From Chara braunii (Eukaryota > Streptophyta > Charophyceae > Charales > Characeae), in contig BFEA01000658.1 in NCBI GenBank assembly GCA_003427395.1, forward strand, positions 654,535-696,782: 42,248 bases of DNA. The letters are read 5' to 3'. The position numbers were made by a program, and so were the translations under genes. Shown here in pieces: positions 1 to 10,848 of this stretch. The notes under the pieces are model-generated. The model worked only from the letters and a program-made list of their open reading frames with translations. It was not told where the DNA came from and ran no database searches. Positions within the stretch are counted from its first letter, which is position 1. Every line of letters begins with the position of its first letter.

Positions 1-1140
1 AGCCTCCATTCATAGAGGTTGGAAACATAGATGGCCTATTTGGAAAGTTATCACTTTCTACGTAAGGTAGCAGCTTAGACGCATGGAAGACAAGGTATGT
101 CCTTAGATGTGGAGGTACATCTATACGATAGGAAGGTCCATCTTCACCTCCAATTACTTTGAGAACTTCCCAGGGCCCGTAGTAGGCAGGTAGCTGTATG
201 AGACACATTTTCTTCTAAGGAAAACTCTTTAGATTTAACCCAGACAAAGTCCCCGTCTTGAAATTGTGAAGGTCGATAATATCTATTAGCTTGTTCGATC
301 ATTTGTAGTTGGGCTTTCTATATGTTTTCCTTAACCTTTTTGATGTCTTCTTCGTATAAAACTGCGAATTCTCGTGTACTTGGGGGTAGCCTTTGAACCT
401 GGTCCCGTGTTTATGCATCATTGGGACACCTAGGCTTCCATCTTTTATGCAGTGCGTTAGGCGTTTTTCCCGTAACAGTATGTATACTGTTATTGTAGGC
501 ATTAGCAATTTTAGCCAAGTTCTCATCCCAATCAATTTGGTCAGGTCGGACATACATTCGCAAAAGTTGTTGGCAAAGACGATTCATTTGCTTAGTTTGG
601 CTGTTCGTTTCAGGATGTCTACCTGACGACATGGTCAACCTGGTTCCATAGACTCCCATCAACTTCTGCCATTGTAGACTGGTGAACCGAACATCTTTAT
701 CCGATACGATGGTTTTGGGAAATCCATACTCGGAGACCCATCGCATTTGAAACTTTTGAATGACTAGGTTGGTTTTAGCTTCAGCAGGCAAAGGAAAGAA
801 GCTCAATGAACATAGCATACTTAGAGAATCTATCAACGATGACCATTACCTGACTGTTGCCGTTTCGACTCTTTGTGAGGCTCATAAAGTCAATAGAGAT
901 AGACTCGCCTGACTCAATTGGAATAGGCAGAGGTCACAGTAGTCTCATCGGATTTTCATGTGAGGGTTAGTTCCTTTGACAGACAAGACAAGTTCGCACA
1001 TACGCTAGGTACATCTTCCTTCATTCCTTTCCACTCATAACGTTCACGCACATCGGCATACGTCTTCTTGAAACCAAAGTAACTTTCGCATCATGGCATT
1101 CCCCAATGATTAAACTCTTGATTGATTCTAGGTGAGGAAC
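1..1140 (-). pseudogene. Integrase of element A, degenerate
   Basis: The integrase would join element cDNA to the chromosome. The open piece at 836-411 holds the core: VSDKDVRFTS gives the second catalytic Asp, and SSGRHPETNSQTKQMNR holds the region of the catalytic Glu (normally NGQTE; here NSQTK, so the Glu is replaced). It continues with the usual W-DENL-K-ANAYNNS-H segment. Upstream on the minus strand (about 1120-960) an H2C2 zinc-finger remnant survives, with a readable C-L-V-C-Q motif, and a frame-shifted first catalytic region lies at about 910-840. The C-terminal portion at 400-1 is also shifted. Several frameshifts and the Glu change make it non-functional. Confidence 0.8.
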
Positions 1141-1245
1141 ACACAATCGTTCTTCGGTTTTATTCAGCAAGAAGAGTAAGCCATCAGTCATTCGATATTT
1201 CGGAAATAACTCAAGGTTGTTTCATTGAGTTTCAATGATAGGACT

Positions 1246-1839
1246 TCAAATAGGATCACTCCCATAACCCTGGCGGATCTGTTCTTTCAGTTCATTTTCG
1301 ATATCGAGATAAGAAATAATGGTTCCAAAGAAATTTGCGCGCCTGGACAAAGCATCCGCAACCACGTTAGACTTACCTTTGATGATTTTCACCTCAAAGT
1401 CAAATGTGTCAAGGAAAACGAACCACCTTACCAACTTGTCGGAGCGCTTAGGCTGAGTTTTGATCCACTTCAAAGTAGAGTGATCAAAGTAGACAGTGAA
1501 ATGCCTCCCTAACAAGTAGTGCTTCCAGGTATCTAGTGCAGCAACTAAGGCATACAATTCCCTTTCGTAGGTGAAGTTTATCACTTTTTCTGACGGAAGT
1601 TTTCTGGACATAAACTCAATAGGTCTATATCTCTTACCGTCATCGTGCTGTAGCACAACCCCAATCTTATACTGACTTGCATCAGTCGTAACGATGAAAG
1701 AAAGAGAAAGGTCAACAATCTTTAGGACAGGGTAGTGAATCAGAGCATACTTTAACTTTCTAAATGATGACTCACAATCTTTATCCCACAACCAAGGTTT
1801 TTCGTTTTTCAGTAATCTTCTCATAGGAGCAGCTATCAA
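1246..1839 (-). pseudogene. RNase H domain of element A polyprotein
   Basis: This is a 197-codon open stretch matching the RT-linked RNase H of Ty3/gypsy polyproteins, which degrades RNA in the RNA/DNA hybrid. Visible landmarks are VTTDASQYKIGVVLQ (first Asp), TYERELYALVAAL (Glu), VYFDHSTLKWIKTQ (Asp) and NVVADALSRR (last Asp), so all four acidic residues are present. It is the best preserved domain of the element. It is joined upstream to a broken RT and downstream to a broken integrase, so it would only ever be part of a longer polyprotein. Confidence 0.85.
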
Positions 1840-2734
1840 GGAGAAGTTTCTGACGAACTTCCTGTAGTAACTAGCTAGTCCGAGGAAAGATCTTAGTTCA
1901 GTTATAGTCTTAGGTTGTGGTCAATCTCTAATTGTTGTAATTTTTTTTTCTTCAGACCTTAGTCCTTCCTCGTTCACTATATGCCCTAAGTACAAGACTT
2001 CAGGCTTAACAAACTCAGACTTCTTCGGATTCAGTTTGAAGTTGCCCTCGCACAACTTCTGCAAGACCATCCGTAGGTGTTTCTTGTGATCTTCTAGATG
2101 TATTACTATACATCGAGGTAGACTACTACGAACTGTTCAAGCCATTGACGGGACAATTCATTCATTGACCTTTGTAAGGTCGCAGGCGCATTGGTCAAAC
2201 TGAAAGGCATAACCACGAACTCGTAGTGACCATACCTGGTTCGGAATGTCGTCTTGTGTTAATCCTCAGGAGCCATGTAGATCAGGTGGTACCTTGATTT
2301 GAGATCAATCTTGTTGAAGTACTTGCATCCCTGCAACTGATCCAATACATCGTCAATGTGTGGAAGAGGCTCCACGTTTTTGACAGTGAAGGATCTCAGC
2401 CTACGATAATCTATACATAGACGAAGTTCACCTTCCTTTTGGGTACGAATAAAACAGGCGCAGAGTAAGGAGATGAGCTAGGGCGAATCCATCCTTTGTT
2501 AGTAAGTTCTTGAAGCTGCTTTCGCAGATCCTCAAGTTCCCTATGAGACATTCGGTAAATGAGACCCTTGGGAGTCTTGCTTCCGGGAATGATCTCAATG
2601 GTGTGCTTGATAGCACACCCAGTAATTCCGGTCGGCTCAGTCTGTAAGTCTTTGTACTCATCAATAAGTTTTTCGATAGAAGGTGGACTGGATGAGGAAC
2701 ACTCACCTACTCGTTTGACAAGTACCATCATCAC
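1840..2734 (-). pseudogene. Reverse transcriptase of element A, broken
   Basis: The RT begins in the open piece 2734-2411: YRMSHRELEDLRKQL, then KGWIRPSSSPYSAPVLFVPK, the classic Ty3/gypsy RT entry. After 2411 the frame is lost, but translations of 2340-2100 still give fingers and palm text such as [17 protein letters not shown] and NAPAT. The catalytic box reads YLDV followed by stops instead of YLDD at about 2125. The protein therefore lacks a complete active site and is interrupted several times. Confidence 0.8.
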
Positions 2735-2962
2735 CTCCTAAGCCAACTTCTTCTTTACTACCATTGAACGAAAAGTCGGATAACTCATACAACAGAAAGA
2801 CAGAATAGAGTCAGAGTCAAAACCTATGATATAACTTTATAGCGCGTAATTCAGACTTTTTGTCCTTGAGTTTAACAATTTTATCTTTGAACCTAACCTC
2901 TGGGTCGGCTTCCTCGTGCCAATCAATTCCCAGTATTATATCACATGGCAGGTTCTTTTCTA

Positions 2963-3217
2963 TTAGGAAAGATATTTCGTGTAAGATCTTTTTACCTTCC
3001 TTAGTTCTAAAATATCATTTAACACGATCGACGTATTAAGAGACAGTGATCGTGGCTTGTCAGTTAGTATAGACGTAATAGGTCGAGGTAAGTCTTTTAC
3101 CTTCATTCCCATATGCAATTTACGAATTGCCTTCTCTGAGATATAACACCACGTCGATCCTGGATCTAATAGGGCACCTACTCGCGTGTGAGCAATCTCA
3201 ATATCTGCGATCATCAA
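2963..3217 (-). pseudogene. Aspartic protease of element A, N-terminal part
   Basis: This 84-codon open piece contains IADIEIAHTRVGALLDPGST followed by WCYISEKAI, the retropepsin active-site region of Ty3/gypsy elements. The usual catalytic D-S-G triplet reads D-P-G here; the Asp is kept. The flap and the second conserved FD-LLG-DW motif should follow on the minus strand. Minus-strand translation near 2950-2900 still suggests a remnant (IILGIDWHEEAD). A frame break lies between the two halves. The protease would mature Gag-Pol. Confidence 0.7.
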
Positions 3218-3439
3218 CTCACCCTTAGACTTAGCTTTCTTCGCCCACGAACTCCGTAGTGCTATGAGTTCGTTATCGAGCTCGTGAAGGGAATCGTCCA
3301 GTGATACAGAACATAGTACGTGTGAAGGTGTTATGGACGACGGGCGGAAGAAGAACCATCCTCTGCCTTAAGAGTCGAAGGGGTAGAAGGGGTTATAGGC
3401 ACCTTACCTTTGTCTTCGTCTAATCCCTTCGACTCAGTA

Positions 3440-4852
3440 GGAGCAGATGCCACTCCTACTGTTTGCTCGCTTTTGGGTTCCTAATAAGTGGGCACCAGAC
3501 GATCACATGCCCGACAGTGCCGCACATGGCATTGGCGATTGTCCATTTTGGATTGTCATTCCTCACGTGTCGTGTTCATCTTCTCTCACGGTTTCCCAAA
3601 TGCTATGTCAGGATGCTCAGGGAACGAGCGTGGCCTCCTCTTCTTTTTCCATTGGTTTTGACCTCCCTTGTTGGCCATCACAACAGTGACATCACCCTTC
3701 CCAGATTCACTGTCGTCGTTACCCCCTCCTCCCTCAGACTCATCAAGAGGTAACTTTTCTACAGTATCATCATCAAATACTACAAGCATGTGGTCCTCGC
3801 GCTTTTGCCGCCAAAGGACCCGTTTGCCATAACCACCAACCGGTTCAGACTTCACCACCGAAGCGTAAGACCCCTTTACCTGTGCGGTCATTTGCTCTTG
3901 TTGGAGAGCGAGATCGCGAAACTGCCGATAGTTAAACTTACCACACTTGGCTTCCGGCACAAGTTGTCCACGAACGGGCTTGGGCAAGGCACATGAGTAG
4001 ATATAGAGAACATGGTTGTCTTGTAAATTCACTCTAGGTACTTGCAACAGACGATCCACTTCAGGAGACAGGGCATCGATAGAGGTTCATCGTTTCTGGC
4101 TTATTATTCAAGAACCTTTCCTTAATCTTTAGGAGAAATTGCCTGAGAGTAAGTGTTTGGGCCCACTCAACGATATCCTCGAAGCCAGCAACATTGGCTT
4201 CGATTGACACCCATTCCTTGGCCACTCCTCCAAGACAAGATGTCGAGAAAGCAATCCGACTTTCATACTCAACGGGTGCGATGCTACAGTAAGTCTGGAT
4301 TTCGACAATCCATAACAACAAGTTTTCATTCTTCTTCTTGTTATATGTAAACAACAATTTCATTTTGACCTTTTCTTTCTTTTTCGGCTTCTCGGCTTCC
4401 TTTACCGGTTCCTCTTTCTTAGCCGGTTCTTCTTTCTTCTTGGTCGGTCTCTCAGGCTTTTTCTTAGAACCTTCGGGTTCGTCTGGTGTAGCTTGCTTCA
4501 TGGCATCCTTCATTAACTTCTCTTGGGATTCCTTCTTTACTAACTCCCCCCTGGTCGCCTCCTCAACTCCTACCTTGTCCTTTCTCTTTAAGAGTCTGGT
4601 CACTGTCTCTAACGAGGCAGTGTTGTGGTCAATGTTCTTTTCAAGGGAAACAAGGTAGATCATGATAGATTGAAGGATGGTTGCAAGCTCGATGTCTGCT
4701 TCCTCATAATGAAATCTTTGTCTTAACTCATTCATAATTCCTTCTTCTTCTTCTTGCGCTTGTAATCTTCGGAACTCCTCAATCTTCCTTCTTTCTTCTC
4801 TCAGGGTGGTTTCTAGTTGTCTAACATTCTCCTTCATTATTTCAACATACAA
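3440..4852 (-). pseudogene. Gag of element A (coiled coil, capsid, decayed CCHC knuckle)
   Basis: Gag would form the cytoplasmic particle and bind element RNA. The first open piece (4852-4061, 263 codons) starts with a charged coiled coil rich in E, K and R and then a Lys/Glu/Pro linker. A capsid-like segment follows, with LLFTYNKKKNENLLLWIVEI and VEWAQTLTLRQF. It runs in a shifted frame into 4059-3586, which contains a capsid end and a basic linker. Beyond the stop, the minus strand at about 3535-3485 encodes MCGTVGHVIVWC, a CCHC knuckle in which the first Cys is gone. There are at least two frame breaks. Confidence 0.75.
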
Positions 4853-5400
4853 TTGTGGCTCGACCTTCTTTTTTTCTTTCTTTCTCTTTTTTCTTCTTTT
4901 TTTCTTGCTCCATTTTATTTAGGTTATCGGGAAGATACCGGTCAAGGACTATTCGTCCTTGCTTGATGAGGTCCTCAACCTTCTTGCCGGTCTCTATTAA
5001 TTGAACAGCGGTTTCCGCGGCTTTCAATTCACTTTCTGCAGCATGTAGATCGAACTGGCCATGAATCCGTTATACAATCTCTGAACCGGCACCGTGTACC
5101 TCACCGAGAAACTGGTGGAGAAACCCGACCAAAGTTTGCTTTCTTGATTCAATTTTACCACGGGTTTTTAGTTCCCCCACTTCCTCGTCGGCATAGACTA
5201 TGAGAGGGATAGGGAAGAAAAAAAGAGGAATGAACCACGTCAAGAGAGAGGCACGCAAACATTTCCAGAGGGAATTCATTTTTCCACACGTGTGGATGCT
5301 GCACAATGAATAAAATCAGAAGACAATAATAAATTTCGCGGCACACGCAACTCCTACAGCAAGAAACAAGCAAGGCAAATACAAAGAAGCAGGTTCTCAA
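4842..5400 (-). pseudogene. Probable gag N-terminal remnants and leader of element A
   Basis: A 61-codon piece (5027-4842) carries acidic/basic helical text (IETGKKVEDLIKQGRIVLDR) and a Lys-rich tail whose charge pattern resembles the N-terminal gag coiled coil of the other elements here. Upstream, 5306-5070 and 5400-5155 are open in two overlapping frames with hydrophobic content. I do not recognise either and cannot choose between them. I treat this as leader plus a decayed gag start rather than separate genes. Confidence 0.4.
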
Positions 5401-5683
5401 TCAATTTCTAAGTCTAACTTTGCTGTTTGTTTTCTATGTGATGATGTCCTACAGCGAAAGTACGGGTACCGCAGCCACGACCAGTGTGATCAGGACAACA
5501 ACACACTTGTGAGTACACACAACATCCATAGAACAGACAACAGGTGAGTAGAAAGCCAGCACAACAACACAATCAATGGTTAGCTTCTACTGTTTCATTT
5601 GCAAAAACAATGTAACCCTCAGTAAACAAGTGCACAGTCTTTGCATGCCATGTGTCACCCCTGGCATGCCAACGCAACAATCC

Positions 5684-6049
5684 TGCCACGTCAGCGACAA
5701 GGGCCGGGAAAGTCTACTAGGAGGGATGCCACGTCAGCAGTGCAGGTCTGCCACACACTCAACACCAACATACCATGTCAGCACATCAACAACAAGCAAT
5801 AGTGACACGGGTACGTGCCATGTCAGACCATGCCCTGCACCAATGTCTCTCTGCACCAGCGCGATGTCAGCACATTGCCAACGAAGCTCTTGCCAGCATC
5901 TTGAAATCATTAGTGCAGCCACGTCATCATCTTCAAGGGACAGCTGCTCGCACGTGCAATACTACAATGTCTAGACTTGCGGTATATACTCCGCGCGCAT
6001 TTCGTTTTGCACATGCGGCACCTCCCACTTACCTGGGTGCCACGTCAGC
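5684..6049 (-). promoter_or_regulatory. Cluster of TGCCACGTCAGC (ACGT-core) motifs in leader of element A
   Basis: Exact TGCCACGTCAGC occurs at 5684-5695, 5727-5738 and 6038-6049. Close variants lie near 5773 (CCATGTCAGCA), 5817, 5863 and 5913. In the element's orientation the motif is GCTGACGTGGCA. TGACGTGG with an ACGT core is a known bZIP-type binding site in plants. The motif lies downstream of the primer site, in the transcribed leader. Regulatory function is inferred only from the motif and its repetition. Confidence 0.45.
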
Positions 6050-6085
6050 ACCTGCCAACAGACAACAGATTGCGATGAAAGAGTA

Positions 6086-6097
6086 GCTCCGATACCA
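6086..6097 (-). other. Primer-binding site of element A
   Basis: The minus strand reads TGGTATCGGAGC, one base different from the common plant initiator-Met primer site TGGTATCAGAGC. It lies three bases inside the LTR edge at 6101. This fixes element orientation and the inner LTR boundary. Confidence 0.8.
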
Positions 6098-6100
6098 AAT

Positions 6101-7283
6101 TGTAATGAACCCGGTCTGGCAGATGTTCAGAAGTCGTCAAACATCAGTAGTCTCATTATCTGCATCGAAGTCTCCAAATCGTGAAGTGATATCTCAAACA
6201 GTATCTCGTTACCATTAAAAGAAGAGAGTGGAGGGGGAACACACAAAGGAGAAGATGAAAGATCACACAATAGTAATCCCTTCAGACCCCTCTCCTTCTC
6301 CGAGCTTCTTCCCCCTCCACATCAACAACTAGTAGATGATAAAAAGTATAGTAAACCTGATCACACACAATAGTGCCACGTGGCACTTCATCTCGTGAAG
6401 ACCATGAAGACATAGCAGATTCCAGTGACGACGTCAACTTCAGGTGAGTACCCGATTTCCTTCATCCACAGATCCTGATCTTCCTCCTCCTCGCAACCAG
6501 TCACCTCATGCAGACAGCGTGGACAATGCCAAGTCAGCAGTCGAGACAGGTGGCATATACCACATCATCAATGGAGACCACTGGCAGCGCCACATCAGCA
6601 ATGTAAACAATGGTAGCGCCACATCAGCATGCACTGTAAACCAGAGGTAGCGCCACATCAGCATGCAATGTAGACAAGAGGTAGCGCCACATCAGCATGC
6701 AACGTAGACTAGAGGTAGCGCGACGTTAGCATGCAATGTAGACCAGAGGTAGCGCCACATCAGCATGCAATGTAGACTAGAGGTAGCGCCACATCAGCAT
6801 GCAATGAAGACCAGAGGTAGCGCCACGTTAGCATGCAATGTAGACCAGAGGTAGCGCCACATCAGGATGCCACCTCAGCAAGCCTGGCGCACAATGTAGA
6901 AACTGCCAACATACTCCCTCCACCTCGTACCGTCGTCCGCATCGTCAGTGCAAAGCCAGCGTTGAGCCAGCATAATGTCAGCGTCTAGTCAAAGTCGAGC
7001 CAGCATCAAAGCAGCATAGCAAGACTGAGTGCTTGACTCACTCGAGGCCAGCCTTAAGTAGCAATTGTCGAGGTTGTCTGGCCTAGGGTGCTTTTCCCAT
7101 AGTCGTCCAGATTGACTCACAGTCGAGGGCCCAGATTGTACAGTTGCAGACTTCTCCCTTGGACCTGATGCTGTCTGGGTGCCTGCATACAAACAAGTGT
7201 GTGTGCTTGACCAGCGGCCTGGGCTAGGTACCTTTGGACTTTGACTGTTGGGGTCACGACAGTTGACCAAAGTCAATTGTCAC
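6101..7283 (-). repeat. 5' LTR of element A
   Basis: On the minus strand the LTR would start TGTGACAATTGAC at 7283 and end CATTACA at 6101, next to the primer site. The proposed length of about 1.18 kb matches the LTRs of elements B, C and D. It contains a perfect 12-bp palindromic G-box, TGCCACGTGGCA (6374-6385), and the 34-bp tandem array at 6612-6882. The inner edge is firm. The outer edge is a guess, because the partner LTR is outside the window. Confidence 0.55.
6612..6882. repeat. 34-bp tandem repeat array, 8 copies
   Basis: GGTAGCGCCACATCAGCATG recurs with a strict 34-bp period at 6612, 6646, 6680, 6714, 6748, 6782, 6816 and 6850. The rest of the unit reads CAATGTAGACCAGA. Copies differ by one to four bases (GCCACATCAG, GCGACGTTAG, GCCACGTTAG). 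A partial ninth unit decays at 6870-6890. The CCACATCAGC core resembles the ACGT motif of the leader. Confidence 0.9.
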
Positions 7284-8127
7284 ACGTCCAAGCCCCGAGT
7301 CCTCGTGTGGGGTCCTTTTTGCCCCCGTTTCGGCCTGGGCTGAGGGCGGCCGAGTTGGCTCTCAGTCTTTCCACAAGACATATGGCACGGGTTATTGCAT
7401 GTGTGTTTCAGTCCGTGTTTGGTCAGGTCATTGCATGATCCCCTTTTGTATTCACTCTTGTTTTCATAAGCCCTCGATCCTCTTTTGTGCGTGCTGGTAT
7501 TTTCCTCCATGGCTTTTTTCACCTGCATGATCTTCTTCTCCTGTTCTCTTTCCATCTCCGCCATTTCCTTCTCAAATCTCTGCTTTTGTTTTTGCCACCG
7601 ATTCTTGTTTGCATGACCCTAGCACTTGGATTCCATTCATGTTTTCTCATAATTTCATCCCTTTACCTGGGCTCGACTCTGATTTCAGCTAGAATCTTCC
7701 TCCAATTGGATATAATTTCCTCCCCGAATGGTCTGCCTTTTTCTTCTTCTTCCCACGTTCCCTCTTGTCAAATTTTGTGTGTGTGTACTTCTTGGCAGAG
7801 GCTAGTCAGGATTAAACAATGAGAAAAGGCCTACCATATCGTTGGGAGACTATGTGTACTTCTTGGCAAAGGCAAGATGGGACCAAGGAAATCTTGTTTG
7901 AAGGTTAACCTTACTACTGCTTTGTTTTGCAAGGCGTCTGCAACGTTGGATCTAAAAACCCTAACCCTCTCGAAACTTTGGTTTGGGTCACTAGTTTCCA
8001 GGCTACTCTGTGGGTGAAGTGCTCCTTGTGAGGATTACCTATCCGTGACTTTCCTTCTTAGGACAGTAGGAAGCTTTCTCACGACAATTTCAATCCAGAT
8101 AGTTGTGGCATACCACCACATCAATAC
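7284..8127. other. Unassigned sequence beside element A
   Basis: No confident gene. On the minus strand, 7564-7280 (reading on upstream to about 7590) is open and starts with a coiled-coil-like segment (MAEMEREQEKKIMQVKKAME). This could be an old gag fragment or an exon, but the downstream part is low-complexity and basic without a known motif. The stretch 7800-8127 shows nothing recognisable and is the left flank of the Harbinger insertion. Confidence 0.4.
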
Positions 8128-8130
8128 TAA

Positions 8131-8155
8131 GGGCCTCGTTAGACCCTCCTTGGAA
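8131..8155 (+). repeat. Left terminal inverted repeat of Harbinger element
   Basis: The 25 bp are the exact reverse complement of 9884-9908. The immediate left flank is TAA. Confidence 0.92.
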
Positions 8156-8574
8156 ATCCAATTTTTAGGAAATCGGCGTTGTCACACCGCGTCCTAATTC
8201 ACAAAATTCCTTGAATGAATGCGAAAATGTTCCCGAGGGATTTCCTTGGGTTCCTCGAAATTCCCAGCCAAAACGTCCTTGGATACAAGGGGTCCTCGCG
8301 ATGTCCCTTGGGTTAAAGGAGCCACGATTGGCGGAGTGTTCTGGAGGGAGTCCCTACAGGAGAATTTGAAGTCGATGTTGGCGCGCAGGTTGCCCATGGT
8401 CCATTGGGCGAACATCGTCGGCCTCGAGTACCCGACGGGCCCCCAACGGCCTTCCACTCTTACCTTTGGTGAAGAAATGCGTGGGAGTGGTTCTTCAACT
8501 GCAAGGTGCTTCACGAAGCGGTGTTTGCGTGCGTCGCCGGTTGTGGTGTCCAGTGATCGGATTTTTCGATTTTT

Positions 8575-9309
8575 CTACAGGCGATGTTGAAGCACTGCCG
8601 GGTGATTGCAGTCATCTGCCTCGCGTGTTTTGTCGGCTATTGTCGGGCGCATTGATGCAAGCTTTGTTTGGTACACGCCTCGTGTGTTGCGATTCATGGC
8701 AGACGTCCTCCGACGGTTCCCGCTTCTGCTGCTGGCCACTCTTCTTTTGCTCCTTGTCGTGTTGTTCCACGTGTGCGTCTTTGTGCGGGGTTCTCGCAGC
8801 AGACGGAAACGACGAATAGTGAGGAAGCCGACGATGGACAGGTGAGGAAGACGACGATGGACAGGCAGGATCTCCGACAGCGGACATCGCCTCGATGATC
8901 TTCCATAACACTCTGGGGACATCCGCAACTTCTCCTTGTAGTACTCCTCCGCCACGTTGTCAACATGCCGGAGGAGATCCTCCCATGTCCCTTCCGTCCT
9001 TCTCCTCATCCACCATCTCGCCGTCGCCCGCGGGATCACACCCGATGGCATGGCGCAGCAGAATTGCACAATGGATTCCGATAGCAACACACAATCGGGT
9101 GCATCCATCACTTGTTGCATCAGCTGCCTTTGCCTGCGAACGGACAATCTCATCCTCAGGCGAGTTGTCATTCTCTCAATGCGATAACGCATGGGGAGGA
9201 CTGACAGAACTGAGACCACCGTGTTTCTCTCTAATGCCGTTAATGCCTTCGCACCACCCAGGAGCTCTCCCTCCATCGTTAGGACTTGCAATGTGCAAGT
9301 GCCCACCAC
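8575..9309 (-). pseudogene. Harbinger transposase, N-terminal fragment
   Basis: This is an open stretch of 244 codons. The diagnostic part lies at about 9030-8905: ATARWWMRRRTEGTWEDLLR followed by YYKEKLRMSP, the W-W-x-R-x-R-T ... G-T-W ... R-M-S pattern that precedes the DDE nuclease in PIF/Harbinger transposases. After RMSPEC a frameshift near 8907 moves the coding text (KIIEAMS) into the next frame. The following sequence is Ser/Pro/Arg-rich low complexity containing a GACGATGGACAG repeat. No DDE motifs follow before the left TIR, so the catalytic domain has been replaced or deleted. Confidence 0.75.
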
Positions 9310-9883
9310 TCGTTCGCCCGTCGGCGCTCTCGCTGCACTTTCTGCACGTCATTGGGGACCGCGCTCACAATCTCCATGTTTCACGGAAGTGTTACGTTCG
9401 CGCTCAGCTGTGACGGCCCGAAGAGCATGTGAAACACGAAGGCGAAGTCGCAGTAGAGAACCGTTACACATACATGCTATGTCGCCCAGTGTTCCAATGC
9501 CTGCCTTTTAAGCCATGGCCGCCATCTCTCCTCTGCACAAACGTTTTGGCCAGTTTCCACTCCAGCCGCCAGGACGCCTCAGGCGCTGATGCATCACAAC
9601 GAAGGGTTCAAAATTCAAAATTCAAACCGGGATGTTGGAGCCCTTTTTTTTTCTTCAGCCCGGTAGGCCTCCCCACTGGCGCCACTGGACCATGCCCCAG
9701 GACGCACGGACATCCCAGCACGATGACGGACATCCACCCCACCGGCCGCGTGTATGCTTATGATATCGGTCGTCGGAGACATCCCGAGGTTTTTCTTGGG
9801 ACCCAGCAAATTAGGACGCGGTGTAACGACGACGCCGAAAACCGAAAAGTTTTCCGAGGACTTGATCCTAATTCCTGAGGATC

Positions 9884-9908
9884 TTCCAAGGAGGGTCTAA
9901 CGAGGCCC
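9884..9908 (-). repeat. Right terminal inverted repeat of Harbinger element
   Basis: Exact reverse complement of 8131-8155. The immediate right flank is TAA, giving the 3-bp target-site duplication. Confidence 0.92.
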
Positions 9909-9911
9909 TAA

Positions 9912-10840
9912 AACTCAGTGATTACCACAAGAGCTTGACCTATCATACTTGTCGTAGTCCTTTTTTGATATTGCATTCCATTTTAACATGGAGGAGACTA
10001 CTGCTGCTGACATTGAGTGAGAATCCTTCATGCTGAGTTTTATCCCCAAAACAATCTGACTGGCAATGTTGGTTCCACTAATTCCATACCCTGCAGTGAG
10101 GAGTATGTGCTGGAGGGGTTTCCTCAGAAACTCACCACCCAGTCATCTCACTCCAGTTAATTTTCATTTCTGAGGCTAGCTGGAGGGCCTGCGCAGCTTT
10201 AATCACCACTACCTTTCCCAGCCATTTTTTTCTGACGTGGCCGTAATGCGCTGCATCCTTCGGGCTCAACTCACTTGACGAAATGACTGGTGGCGCCAGG
10301 CAAAAATAAAACACCACGTCTGCACTCTTTGTTTTCTATTGGCAGGCAACGTAAATTTGCATCAGGAAAACAAGACCCATCTGAAGAAAAAAGGAGAAAC
10401 ATGCCAGAGTAGGACACATACATAGTATACACATGCCAGAATGGGGGTTGGTAGGTGAAGTAGACATAATACTTGAGCCTGGTGCCCGATGTACCCGAGT
10501 AACGTGGCTTGCTTGACTGTGCCTCAACTGGGGCTGGGAGGGGCTTTCAAGGCTTCGTGCTTGGTCCAGCCTAGCCCCGGTGCCTAGAACTACTGTCTGG
10601 TCCAAGTCGCCCTCTGAAATACCATGGTGATAGTCCTGAGTAGTAATACTGAGGTAGGATAGTAGGGATAGGGGTGCGCTAGGAGAATTGCTGAGAGGAT
10701 GGGTAAGGAGGTGGTCTTACGGAGAATAAGAGAGTGTCAGGACAGCCAATAGCTGTGTCGGCAACCCCGTGTGTCCGGAGTCCGGTCTCTACAACAACCT
10801 GGGCTTTTTTTAAGGAAGAAAAAAAAAGAAAAAAAAAAGG
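9912..10840. other. Unassigned sequence right of Harbinger element
   Basis: No recognisable gene or element. Short open frames on both strands lack known motifs. It ends in an A-rich stretch (10817-10840) next to the first 0.5-kb TIR element. Confidence 0.5.
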
Positions 10841-10848
10841 AAAACAAG

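Larger units (their letters stand above)
1..7283 (-). mobile_element. Ty3/gypsy LTR retrotransposon A, 3' end outside window
   Basis: Read on the minus strand the order is 5' LTR (7283-6101), primer site, leader, gag, protease, RT, RNase H, integrase, which is the Ty3/gypsy order. The integrase C-terminus and the 3' LTR lie beyond position 1. Every domain is recognisable, but reading frames break repeatedly and the RT catalytic box is damaged, so this copy is dead. The outer LTR edge at 7283 is inferred from a TGTGACAATTGAC start on the minus strand and cannot be confirmed without the second LTR. Confidence 0.85.
8131..9908 (-). mobile_element. PIF/Harbinger DNA transposon, internally rearranged
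   Basis: Terminal inverted repeats begin GGGCCTCGTTAGACCCTCC at both ends. They match perfectly for 25 bp (8131-8155 versus 9908-9884) and resume further in around CACCGCGTCCTAATT. The element is flanked by TAA at 8128-8130 and 9909-9911. A GGGCC start with a 3-bp TAA/TTA duplication is the PIF/Harbinger signature, and a Harbinger-type transposase N-terminus lies inside on the minus strand. At 1778 bp with no DDE catalytic domain, it is non-autonomous. Confidence 0.88.

Noticed and set aside
6612-6882. CRISPR-like array of 34-bp repeats
   Set aside because: The whole unit repeats with no unique spacers, and the context is a eukaryotic LTR.
8606-8845. Plus-strand frame with a transmembrane-like Leu-rich run inside the Harbinger element
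   Set aside because: Short, antisense to the transposase remnant, with low-complexity basic ends and overlapping open frames on both strands. Kept only as a remark in the Harbinger finding.
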